Below are positions 1 through 10,900 of a stretch of 64,000 bases of DNA, piece by piece. Each line of letters opens with the position of its first letter. The stretch's first letter is position 1. Made by a program: the position numbers and the translations under genes. The notes under the pieces were generated by a model. It did not search any database, was not told the origin of the DNA, and worked only from the letters and a program-made list of their open reading frames with translations. Origin of the DNA: Diplodia intermedia (Eukaryota > Ascomycota > Dothideomycetes > Botryosphaeriales > Botryosphaeriaceae); contig JAKEKT010000027.1 in assembly GCA_021495925.1 (NCBI GenBank), positions 186,001-250,000 on the forward strand. The letters are read 5' to 3'.

Positions 1-2365
1 GGATGAAGAAGCTTTCGCTTCGCTGTCCGGAAGGACCAGCTTCTCCAGCACTTTCCTTCTGCCGTCTTTGTTCGGTGCTTTGAGAGAAACGATCTCTCGG
101 ACAACGTGGCCGCCGATAATCACATTATGAACTGCTTCCTTACTCTGGCCCGTGGCGAGAAGGACGACCCTCGAGTCCATTGAACAATACTGCTTGACGA
201 TGGAGCATATGCTCTCACTGATGTGCCTGCTCCTGCCATTCTCGCCTCCTACTTGGAGTTCTGTCTCAACGGGGCAGAGCTTGTCCAGATCATCAAGAAT
301 GACAACAGACTGTCCGCCTAGTCTAGCGCCCCAAGCGGCTGCAGCAAACAGCCTGCCTAGTGTCTCTTTGATGGTTGACACGCGCGTCTCATCTGTGACA
401 AGTGAACGACAAGGGAAGTAAGCGGCGTGGAAAAGGTGTTCGTTTCGCAGACGATGCGCCAGGAGGTGTGCAAGGCCAGTCTTGCCAGCGCCGAGTCCGC
501 CAGTCAGGAGAACTGACGACGAATGGGTGAGATGAGACATGAGCTGATCAATGAGCTGATCTATACCGACAAGACTTGGTGACGTCGAGGGAAGAGCTTC
601 ACCCGGAGACCAGCTCTGCAGTGCGTTTGGTGGCTTGCTGATATCTGTCTCAACCTCCAGCGGAATGCTTTTCTTCTCCGCTCCCAGAAACCAGGCCGGG
701 GACTTGGAGGACTCGGGCACAGTGCTAGATGGCGGGTCGAACCGAAGGATTGCGCCCGCCCATTGGCTTTCCTTTCCTTCAACGGGAGGTAATACCATGC
801 CACATGTCAACGGGCCGTCAAGGATAGCATTGGCGCGGTCTTGGCCGTAAAGCTCTCTGATGTTATGCGCAGCCTCCTCTTTCTCCTGCTTTGATTCACC
901 GCCAAACTTCAGCCCTGTACTTTGTTGAATCGCAGTCGATGCAAAAGGGAAGATCTTCAAAGCCTTGACCGGAGTACTCTTCATGAGAGAAGACTTGTGT
1001 GCCTGCGGAGGCGCGGCTTCTATCCGGACCAGGCCACCGAGTAGCCCATCCGCACCCAGCGCCTTGCACAGCGCCGTGGACATGGCCGCATGCTGACTAT
1101 CGGGAGCATCGTCCCAAGCATCCAGGCGCGCCACAATTCTAGTCCCAGGCTTTTCGGTCTCGGCCTCTTTCTGGGGGTCGACAGGCTCCTGGATCCCTGT
1201 CGGCTTGACAATGGAGACATAGACCCAAGTCACACCGCGCAGAGCCTTGAGGAGAAGAATGTCCCGGTCAACCCATACCCTCAGCCCAGCATTTTGCATA
1301 CCCTCCTCCAAGTCGTCGAACCAGTCACCGCCCAATGCACGGTCGACGCCGCGCAGGAAGACAGCACCACGGCTGCTAGCATCATCTTTTTTGCTTCTCC
1401 GCCTGACAGTACTCGCTGAGCTCCGCCCACCCTGGCTCTTACGACTGGTACTAGCCACGCTTCTACTGTCTCCACGGCCGGGCTTTTGGCGGGTCTTGGG
1501 TGCAACGATAACTTCGGCGTCGGGTGATATTTTCACGAACGGGGAAGCAGGCGGAGGAGCGGGGTTCAGCGAGGTCACTATTATATTGGCGGTAGACGTC
1601 GGGGACAGATGGAGAGTAAGGGGATGCGCAGGCTGTCTGTCGGCTTCGGAAGACGGCGCGAACGCGGGATTGGGCAAAGCGCGGACCTGCGACAGGAAAT
1701 TAAGTTCCAGGAATTGGGCGTGGAGTTCAATCACTGCGTAGGGCGTGGAGTCAGCAGGGCAATTCGGCGGAGACTCGGTCTACGTACTCTCCCAATCGGC
1801 GGGCGTCAAGGGCTCGATGTTGATGGTATGGGCTTGCGGAGGATCCAGATGTAACAGGATGCCGACCTACTGTCGCCGGTCAGTGTGCGCCTCGGACAGT
1901 CACGCCCGAGCTGCGAAGCGTACCTTCTGGCCATTTGCAAGTCCCAGCAGACGGCCGAATGTGGCATCCAGTTCAACAACGGCAACATCCTGCTCTCTGC
2001 CGACAGATGTCCCTCTGCTCCCCGCAAGTCCATCTCTGCCGACAACCGGGGTGGGCTTGCTCTGGGCCTGCATTCCCGTCCATCCGAGGAAGACGGAGCG
2101 CTGGACGGACCTGGCGCCATTGGAAGTCGCGGTGCTCTCGGGGCTCGCCTGGCGGTAGCTCAATTCGACGACGACGTTTTGCGCGACCTGTGGGGGCGCG
2201 TCAGCTCGGGAGTGGTGGTGGGTGCGGCGGCGGCCAGCTCACGGTGTTCGCGTTCACCAGCACCGAGACCAGCGAGGCGGGCAGGTTGACGAGGCAGTTC
2301 TTCAGCGAGTGCAGGAGGGCGGCCTCAGCCTGCGCGGCGGCTGGCTTCTTCGGCGCCGGAGCCAT
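1..2365 (-). CDS. PEX1: PEX1 peroxisomal AAA ATPase (3' end beyond window)
   Basis: Type II AAA ATPase that, with PEX6, extracts ubiquitinated PEX5 from the peroxisomal membrane. Exons on the minus strand: 2243-2365, 1924-2187, 1788-1866 and 1733 to the window edge; the introns (55, 57, 54 nt) are all GT-AG. About 733 N-terminal residues are present. The start gives MAPAPKK and a typical fungal PEX1 N-terminal domain (KNCLVNLPASLV, VFLGWTGMQ, VELDATFGRLLGL). The first AAA module has Walker A GGLGAGKT (K near residue 573) and Walker B VVILDDLDKLCP (near 632-641). The second AAA module lies outside the window. It is divergent from MCM7. The assignment rests on the D1 ATPase and N-domain motifs; exon junctions are inferred from reading frame and family conservation. 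Confidence 0.93.
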
Positions 2366-2546
2366 GGTTGCGGGAGGAGGCGGGAGGCAGGGTGGGCGTG
2401 GAGAGTCGCATGGCTGCGCGTGAAGCTTGAAGCGGCGGCCGTCCAGCTGCATCCACGAACCTCGGCCCGCTCCGCGGTGACTCGTGCAGGCCGCCCGCGC
2501 TCTTTGTCTCGGCAGCCCGCCGTAGCCACCCACTGCGGCAGCCTGC

Positions 2547-2552
2547 ACGCGT
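2547..2552. promoter_or_regulatory. MCB-like element ACGCGT (1)
   Basis: Exact palindromic ACGCGT, the MluI cell-cycle box bound by MBF (Mbp1/Swi6-type) factors in yeasts. It lies 183 bp upstream of the MCM7 start codon. Binding is inferred. Confidence 0.5.
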
Positions 2553-2564
2553 CGCCCGCGCAGA

Positions 2565-2570
2565 ACGCGT
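2565..2570. promoter_or_regulatory. MCB-like element ACGCGT (2)
   Basis: Second exact ACGCGT, 18 bp downstream of the first (start to start) and 165 bp before the MCM7 ATG. Closely paired MCBs are typical of DNA-replication gene promoters in yeasts. Binding is inferred. Confidence 0.5.
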
Positions 2571-2729
2571 ATGCGAGCATCGACCAGCGCGTCCGGACGC
2601 GGCGGCCGGCGTGGGTCTTCTCGTTCTTGTGCGCAAAGCCCGTCAATCCCCAGCACCCGCCCGCCGCCCACCCTCCACACCCATTCCGCCGTCGCATTGC
2701 CTCGCCCGTATCCTCCTCTCTTGCAGGCA

Positions 2730-5376
2730 ATGGCGCTCCTTACCCACCGGTCCCCCGTCCATTATGGCGAGCAGCAGAGTGCGCCTCCGTTGCAACTCCC
2801 AAACAAACAATCGCTGACATGAGCTGCAGCCGCCATCGAGGACTTTCTGCGCAACTACAAGTCGTCGTCCGCCGAGGCAACCGATGCCCTGGAAGGCCTG
2901 CAGCTCGATGGCGATGACGACGAGTACGATTTCATGGACGAATCCGACGACAATGGGCCCCAGAGAAACCGCCGTGCCCGCGATCCCAAGCACAAGTACA
3001 TGCAGCTGCTGCAGCACGTTGCCGACCGCAAGACGAATCATGTCCTGGTAGAGCTGGATGATCTGGATCAGGTGCGACCGTCCTGCCGTCTGCACGCTCT
3101 CGCTGCTGACATTGGTGGTGCAGTACGAGAAGAGCCTCGGCGAGGACAGCCCCAACCTGCGCCTGGTCGAATCCGTGGAGACGAACGCCCATCACTACAT
3201 CGAGCTCTTTTCGCGCGCAGTCGACAAAGTCATGCCCGAGCCGACCTCTGAACCGAAGTATGCTGGCTTCGAAACGCTGGTGGCGCTCTACTGACCTGTG
3301 GCATAGCTTCAAGGACGACGTTCTCGACATTATCATGACCCAGCGCGTGAAGCGTAACGAGAGAATACAAGAATCTGCCGATGCAGAAGGCGAAGGCGCT
3401 GCCGCCGACTCTGTCTTCCCGGCGGAGCTGACCAGGAGATACACCTTGAACTTCAAGCCCCTCACTCCCTCCGGATCGAGCAGCGAGCGCGGCTCCAAGG
3501 CATTGGCAGTGAGGCAAGTGCGCGGCGAGCACATCGGACACCTCATCACTGTGCGAGGTATCTCAACCAGGGTCTCGGATGTCAAGCCCTCTGTCCAGGT
3601 CAATGCCTACTCTTGCGACCGCTGTGGTTGTGAGATCTTCCAGCCCGTCACCGCCAAACAATTCACGCCTCTTGTGGAATGTCCTTCGAAAGAATGCAAG
3701 GGCAACAACGCCAGAGGCCAGCTGTTTCTCTCCACCCGCGCATCCAAATTCCTTCCTTTCCAAGAGATCAAGATTCAAGAAATGGCGGACCAGGTTCCTG
3801 TCGGCCACATTCCTCGGCAACTTACGGTCCACGTGCACGGCGCAATTGTCCGCCAGATCAACCCTGGTGATGTTATTGATGTTGCTGGCATTTTCCTCCC
3901 CACCCCCTACACTGGCTTCAAGGCCATCCGGGCCGGTCTTCTGACCGACACCTACCTCGAGGCTCAGCACGTGAACCAGCACAAGAAGGCCTATGACGAT
4001 ATTGTCCTGGCTCAGCCCACAATCCGCCGTATGAATGAGCTGGAGAGGTCTGGCCAGCTCTACGAGTACCTTTCCCGCTCCATTGCCCCCGAAATCTACG
4101 GACATCTGGACGTGAAGAAGGCGCTCTTGCTACAGCTGATCGGTGGCGTGACCAAGGAGATGGGCGATGGCATGCGCATTCGTGGCGATATCAACATTTG
4201 TTTGATGGGTGATCCTGGTGTTGCCAAATCTCAGCTTCTCAAATACATCACGAAGGTTGCGCCTCGTGGTGTCTACACTACCGGCCGTGGTAGCAGCGGT
4301 GTCGGTCTCACTGCAGCAGTCATGAGAGATCCGGTCACGGATGAGATGGTCCTGGAGGGAGGTGCTCTCGTGCTTGCGGATAACGGCATGTGCTGTATCG
4401 ATGAGTTTGACAAGATGGACGACTCGGACCGGACCGCGATTCACGAAGTCATGGAGCAACAGACCATCTCCATCAGCAAGGCTGGCATCACAACCACTCT
4501 CAACGCCCGCACCTCTATCCTTGCCGCTGCTAACCCCCTCTACGGCCGCTACAACCCTCGCATCTCTCCGGTTGAGAACATCAACCTCCCCGCGGCGTTG
4601 CTTTCTCGTTTTGACGTTCTCTTCCTTATTCTTGATACCCCATCCCGCGACGCCGACGAGGAGCTCGCCCGCCACGTCACCCACGTCCACATCCACAACA
4701 AGCACCCCGAGGCCTCGGGCGCCGGCAACAAAGGCCCCGTCTTCACGCCGCACGAGGTCCGCCAATGGGTCGCGCGCGCGCGCGGCTACCGCCCGACGGT
4801 GCCGCAGGAAGTGTCCGACTACCTGGTCGGCGCCTACGTCCGCATGCGCCAGCAGCAGGCGCGCGACGAGTCCCAGCGCCGCGCCTTCACGCACACGTCG
4901 GCCCGCACCCTCCTCGGCGTCCTGCGCCTCGCGCAGGCGCTGGCCCGCCTCCGCTTCGCCGAGACCGTCATCAGCGAGGACGTCGACGAGGCGCTGCGCC
5001 TGGTCGAGGTCAGCAAGGCGTCGCTGCACCAGGACGAGCGCGGGCGCGGCGCCGACCAGACGCCGCAGTCGCGCATCTACCACCTCATCCGCGCGATGAA
5101 GGAGAGCGGCGCCGCCGCGGTGGGCATGGACGACGGGTCGACGGGCGAGTTGGACTTGAGGAGGGTGCGGGAGAGGGTGCTGGCGAAGGGCTTCACGGCG
5201 GATCAGTTCGAGGAGGCGATTGACGAGTATGCCATGCTTGACGTAAGTCGCCGCCGCATCAGAGGGATGCCGGACATTGGTTTTGCTAACGTTGTGCGCA
5301 GGTCTGGCAGACGGCGGGCGAGGGTACGAGGTTGGTCTTCATTGAGGCTGGGGAGGATATGGACGAGGATCTGTAG
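2730..5376 (+). CDS. MCM7: MCM7 replicative helicase subunit
   Basis: Subunit of the MCM2-7 hexamer that licenses origins and unwinds DNA in the nucleus. Exons: 2730-2778, 2830-3071, 3124-3257, 3307-5242, 5302-5376; introns are 49-59 nt, GT-AG. The product is 811 residues, the usual fungal length. Visible: zinc-finger cysteines from about residue 245 (CDRCGC, then CPSKEC), Walker A GDPGVAKS (G443), Walker [10 protein letters not shown] (near 504) and arginine finger LLSRFD (R576). The C-terminus [10 protein letters not shown] comes from the last 75-nt exon. The start [12 protein letters not shown] matches fungal MCM7 and is joined through a split codon to [12 protein letters not shown]. Base composition becomes markedly more GC-rich after about 4640, with no break in the reading frame. 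Confidence 0.97.
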
Positions 5377-7488
5377 TGAATGGATTACGAGGATGGCGGG
5401 GGTTGCGGAGTTCTGAGAAGTGTGTTTGGAGAGCGGGGGAGAGGAAAAAAAAAAAAGGGTAGATGGACGACAGGTGGCATCGATACCAGATCGAAGATGT
5501 GGGTGGTAGGCGTTTCACGAAGGCGTTGCTTTCTGGCTTTTTTTTTTTTTTCCATCGGGTGATGGTTGGTGGGCTGAGGGATGAGGGGTGTGTGGTTTTG
5601 GAAATTATCCCAATGTCGTCATTTTCGCTGCAGAAACGAAAGTGATGGCGCGTTGTATCGGAGCTATTGTACTCCAAAGAGAAAAGGATGATTGATGACG
5701 GAAGCTCGCCTGACGTGCTGTTAGGGTTTCGGGGAGACGCGTACTAAGTATTGGAAGATGTGCGAAGATGTGCGAAGATGCTCATCCTCGATATTGTGAT
5801 GTCACTGATGCTGTTCACTGACGTCCATCAAGAGGCCAAAAATAGCGTCGGAAAGGGACAACGTCATTTGTAACCATTTTGGGGCTGTGGTGGGAGAGAG
5901 AAAAAAGGGTTATCGGTTATCGAGGAATGGCGCTATGTGCACATGGGAGAAGGTCGTTGCAATTGTTGCATTGTTGAGATGCGCATCTCGGCCGACGTAC
6001 GTCTGCGCTTGCTGGTCCGTGCTACTAATCACTGGGGGAGGCGTTTATTCTCAATGCTGATCTGAGGTCATTGATTGCGTCGTTATATGAGACGTGCAGG
6101 TACTTTTTTTTTTCTTTACTTGGCGAGTCGTCAGCTTCGTACAAGCTTTCATTTGCCGCATGATTCCGGGTTCGTGTTTCTCCACGCGGTGGACTGTTTA
6201 TCGCTGATCGGCGGCGGCTTCGGCAGCGGTGCGCGAGGTAAAGTGAGCCCACGGCAACAATCACTAATCCCGCATGTTGCCGCATGAAGGAATATATCGA
6301 ATAGACGGAGAATACTTGGCGAATCCCCGTTGTCGGGAAGGGGCCCACGTCAACCTGGCTGTCGGAAACTTTGCACGATTGGCTGGACCGTGCTCGGCGA
6401 ATCCGAACGGTTTCCGGAAAGGGCTGAGGGACCATTGCTATTTTTTGCCCACTGATCGTACACGGCTAATAGGACGTGACGCGTCCCGCGCAAAAAATCA
6501 AGATGATTGTGATGGCATTTTCTGTGTGACCAGAGAGCGGTGCCCGACTGTTCAGAGTGCGGCTGTGTTGGGAACAATAAAATCGGCCACCTGCCGAACA
6601 GTGACGGGATGGTGACCGAAAATATGGGGGTTAAAAAAAGAAACCGCCAACCAAGACGGCAGTTCTACCGAAGCGAGACGGCATCAGGCGGCTGAGGAAA
6701 AAGACCCTTGTACCGACGTGGCGGTTACGGGGCTGCGGCACGGATGACTTTCTGGGGCGGTTCCCAATACGCCCGGGCGGTAGTTGCCCTTTCTGGGCAC
6801 ATGCGTACGTGTGCTCGCGGAGTAGATGCTAAAGCTATTTTCGGATAAGCGATGGAGGGGCAGGAGGGGAGGGAGGGGAGGGGAGAGACGAGCGACGGGA
6901 GAGCTATGATGCAACGACGCCGCCGCCAGCTGACCCGGGGAAATAAAGGCAATAAATGGGCGGGACGCGACGACGCAAGGGATTTTCAACGACGTTGGGT
7001 CAGTCTCCGCCGAGCATAGAGATGAGAGGGCTGTCGCAATTTCTCGCCATAGGGCCACGTGCCGCTTCCCTGCAGCGCCGTCCGTGCTTGGCTGGGTCGT
7101 GTTTCCGCCGCCGCGGCGTCGGCTTGACGAGCCCGGCGAGCCGTCACGGGTGGGGAGGGTTCGGGCGACGCTGGCCAAACAATGGGCGCGCGCAGCAGGG
7201 CGTGGGTCGGGTCGGCTTCTCAGGGAGGCCGGGAGATCGGCAGGCGGATCATCTCAGTCGTGGTATGAGCAGCGCGCAATGCGTGCGGCCGGCGGGAAAT
7301 AAACGGCCGCAACGGGAAGCGTTGGTGATGGCGGGAACAGCCGCGGGCCGGGGGCACTGACTCGCTGGCCGTCGGGCGCGGCAGAAGGGTTGGGCTTGAA
7401 CTTGAACCCATGGCATAAAGCTGCCACAGGCCGGCCGACGCGGCTCTCTCTCGTATACTGAATCCCCATTCCCAGACGAGAACGAGCA
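5377..7488. other. Intergenic, 2.1 kb
   Basis: No supportable gene. It contains an A run (5448-5457) and a T run (near 5540) in the presumed MCM7 3' untranslated region, and a short tandem of GAAGATGTGC around 5754-5780. Short ORFs here lack family motifs. The final few hundred bases are presumably the promoter of the next gene. Confidence 0.6.
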
Positions 7489-7980
7489 ATGGACATGGAC
7501 GGAGCCGCGAGCCTGAGCGTCAGCATCCTGGTCTTCAAAGGCGACCCTCTCGACTACCAGCGCAACCGCCACACCGCACTCGCCTTCCGCCCGCTGTTCC
7601 AGGCCGGCGGCCAGCAGCCGCCGCAGTCGGCGAGCAGCTCCGGCTCATCCGCCCTCGTCATCCACGTCGTGGGCCCGCCGGGCGAGCTCGGGCTGCAGGT
7701 CTACGACGGCTACGACGCCAGCCGCGACCCAGGGCGCACCCTCGTCCGCGCGGTGCTGGTCGGAACGCTGCGCAAGGAGATCACCAAGACGGAGCTCGTG
7801 CAGCTGCTGGCGCAGGTGCCCATCGACAACGCCGACCGCGAGTTCAACTGCCAGTCGTGGGTCGAGAAGGGGCTGCGTCTGCTGCGCCGCCAGGAGTGGG
7901 TGAGCGAGCACGAGTTCGAGCAGGGCCTGGACGCCATGGTCGAGTGCATCCTGGAAGCCGACGAGGAGCCTGAGGGTTGA
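7489..7980 (+). CDS. DUF6914-like fungal protein
   Basis: Single-exon ORF of 163 residues. The pattern FKGDPLDYQRNRHTAL, then VIHVVGPPGELG, then FNCQSWVEKGLRLL and a C-terminal helix ending MVECILEADEE is what I recall for the uncharacterised fungal family DUF6914. No signal peptide or membrane segment is apparent. The start ATGGACATGG is the first in-frame Met; MDMDGAASLSVSILVFKGD runs straight into the conserved core. Two Met codons lie together, so initiation at the second is possible. Function is unknown; the family name is from memory of the pattern. Confidence 0.75.
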   Translation: MDMDGAASLSVSILVFKGDPLDYQRNRHTALAFRPLFQAGGQQPPQSASSSGSSALVIHVVGPPGELGLQVYDGYDASRDPGRTLVRAVLVGTLRKEITKTELVQLLAQVPIDNADREFNCQSWVEKGLRLLRRQEWVSEHEFEQGLDAMVECILEADEEPEG

Positions 7981-10900
7981 GACGGTTGGAGCGGACAGGT
8001 GGGCCCCGTTCCGTCCGCTGGCATGGACGAGCGCTGATGGCAGAAGCAGCAGCGGAAAAGACGTCGTGGTGAAATGATGTCGTCGAGGGCCGGCCGATGC
8101 GCCATTCCCTTTTCGTTTCCCCGCACACGCGCACTAGGCCCGAATCCACCTGGCGCTCCTTCCCTGTCTCCGGAAACGCCGCCTACGAATCTTTTTTCTG
8201 CTGGGACCCTGCGACCGATGCAACAAGCTCCCGGCCCGTGTCTGGCTAAACTCTCCAAGCCATGCATTGAATCATGCCCCGCGCGCTTCGATGCCATGAT
8301 GCGCTCGACGGCACTCAACCCAACTCTTCGAGCGGCACTCCAGACGCCGTGAGCTCACCGGAAAGCCAAAACCTCTGGACTGGACTGGACTCTTCCAATG
8401 GCCCCATGGAGTGCCCGGGCAAGCTGGTGTTTCGGGCGCGACGATAGGGAGGCCACCGTAACAGCACGATGCGCATGGTCTAAGGGGAAGCTTTCGGAAC
8501 TGTGGGGAAAAGATGCCAGACAGAGAGCAGGGCAATAAGAAGGTGCCATGTGGGCTTGGCAGGAAGGGAACACGGGTCTCGGTTTTTCGTTTAGCGTTGG
8601 AGGATATGGTTGTGAGCATGGAAAGTGCGTAATGGTATTGAGCGATGAGTCGAAGGCGACTTAACGGTCTTTAACTCCATTCCGTGTACCTTTGGCTGTA
8701 CTTAATTGATGGTTGGTGGCTGCGACCACTAAAGATGGCGCCTTCCAGATTGCATCTACTCTGCACTTGCCCGTATCACGAGCCAATGTGGCTTTGACCG
8801 ACACATATGTTTTTCATCACCAACTGAGGGGTTGCGACTGAGGCGGGAATGCTACCTTTATATCGGTCCTTAGTTAGGAATGGTAGTACTTTTGTACGCA
8901 AGTAAGCAGTTCTCGGGCCAATAGGCTGGGGTATGCCTCTGTGTCTTGGTTCATCAACTTTTGGCCCAGGCATTGAGTCTATCTAAATCAATTCCTCGAC
9001 ACGTGCTCCACGCCGTGAAGCCGAGACGGCACTCTAATCTCACGCCACCGTCCTTTTGATACCGAATCAAACATGATTCTTGATGCCGAGACTATTGTTA
9101 TGGTCCCACGTGAACGGGGAACTTGCAATGAACAGCACTTGATCAACAGACACGAGTATGTTGGCGTCGTTTTCATCCAAGGGATAGTTCTCATCCTTTT
9201 CTCCACCAAGGCCTAAATTACTTCCCCGAAATTTTATTCAAAATAAAGCTTACTTGCGCGGCATGTTACAACATTGGCAGGACCGCCACCCATATAAATT
9301 AATCAAAGGGCCCGAGATAATCTAGCATGTATCCTAATAGTATCTAGCACATCCTAAAGCCACTTGGAAGGGGCAATTCATTCCGTTCGAACATATGATT
9401 TGTTCTAGCATGTCGATCGTACTGTAAGATTTTGAACCCATGCTTTAGCTGGTCATGTGGTAGAGGATGGTGGTTTTCTTCTAGCGGGACCCCTAACAAG
9501 GATGATGATGATTCTGCGAGGAAAGAGTGGAACGAAATCTTTCATCACTAAGCGTAAATACCCCGCGTTGCTGCGCCAACAGCCTCGCTTGAATGCCATG
9601 GAATTCTCTCGATTTCGTGGAGCGATTGGCCACGATTCGATCATGGGGGTTAATTATGGATATATAGGTAGATGACAGTCTCTGAGCAGAGCTCAGCACC
9701 AGAGCGAGAACGGAGTGATTAAGTGGAGGCGTTCCGCCATTGACACGACATGCCTTGTAGTAAGCGTACGATGCCCTCTGCGGAGGCCGATCTCGAGGCT
9801 GACTATGCCCCTGAGAATAATATGCCGAAAAAGGTAGCGCTAGAGGGTTCCATGATGGTGACACTTTGGCGTACCGATATTTGTCATGTCGAAGCGAACA
9901 TGTTGAGGAGACACAATCTAGCCATCGCTGATCCTGCCTAGTACAACAGCAGATGCCAAACTTGTGGGCCCTCAGCCGAGGAGGGGCTGGAGTCCGAAAT
10001 CGTCCCGCCTTGCGCGGTCAACAAACAACGAGGCGAAATGTGGAACGAAGCTACTGCTTGTTTCGCATTTGGGTGCCCTTGGCTAATGCGCTTTCAGAGC
10101 CGAGCCAGCTGTCTGTTGGCCACGTGCATTTGGATGGCCTGCAAAAGGAGCGTCCAGGCATACCCCGCAGCCACAGTGTTTTCCCGGTAAACAACAGCAC
10201 GGCCATCACGCCGCAGCATCTGTGTCTGGAGGATCGGAAAAGCCAAATCCCCCCCATCCAAAAAAAGGGAGGTTCCGGCCGCAGCAGAGCTATCCACTGC
10301 AGGCGAGCACAGCCCTCTTTGCAGCGGCTGCTGGTGGTAATCTGCTAGGAGTGCGATATATCCAAATTTTTTCCCGCTGTCTGTAGTGATACAGCATGGG
10401 TTCCACTTCCTGCTATCCGAGCCCTGGATGCTGCATGTCAGTCCACGTTGACATTTAACAACACCATACAGAGCTCAACGTATTACCTTCCACAAGCCCC
10501 TTGGCCTTCCAGCCGACCAGCCGTTCAGCTTCCAGCAACTACTCAGCACACTCGCTCACTCATCACGACTTTGCCACACTCAGCACACCACCCCATCATG
10601 CGCCAAACGTCAAGCCCATCCCATCCCACACGCTCTCGGCCACCCCTCCGCCCTAGTCTCCACAAACGCACCCGCATACCCGCACGTGTATCCCGCCAAA
10701 TACGCAACAGACACGGGCTTGCGTCAACACTTGGTTGTACGTCATCCGGCGGCGTGTTAGTCAATTCTTGCCGCTCGTCCCATGGCGCTATTGAATGGCT
10801 GGCTCTCACACAAAAAAGCCCCCTGGCACACGGGAGACGCGGGACCAGCTGTTGACGCAAAACCCCGTCAGGCATAGATATACGCTGGGCTCGTAGCTTA

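Larger units (their letters stand above)
2366..2729. promoter_or_regulatory. Bidirectional promoter between PEX1 and MCM7
   Basis: There are 364 bp between the two divergent start codons. The stretch is GC-rich and I see no conserved coding sequence; short ORFs here read as low-complexity Arg/Pro. It holds two exact ACGCGT hexamers, listed separately, which fit S-phase control of the MCM7 side. Confidence 0.7.
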
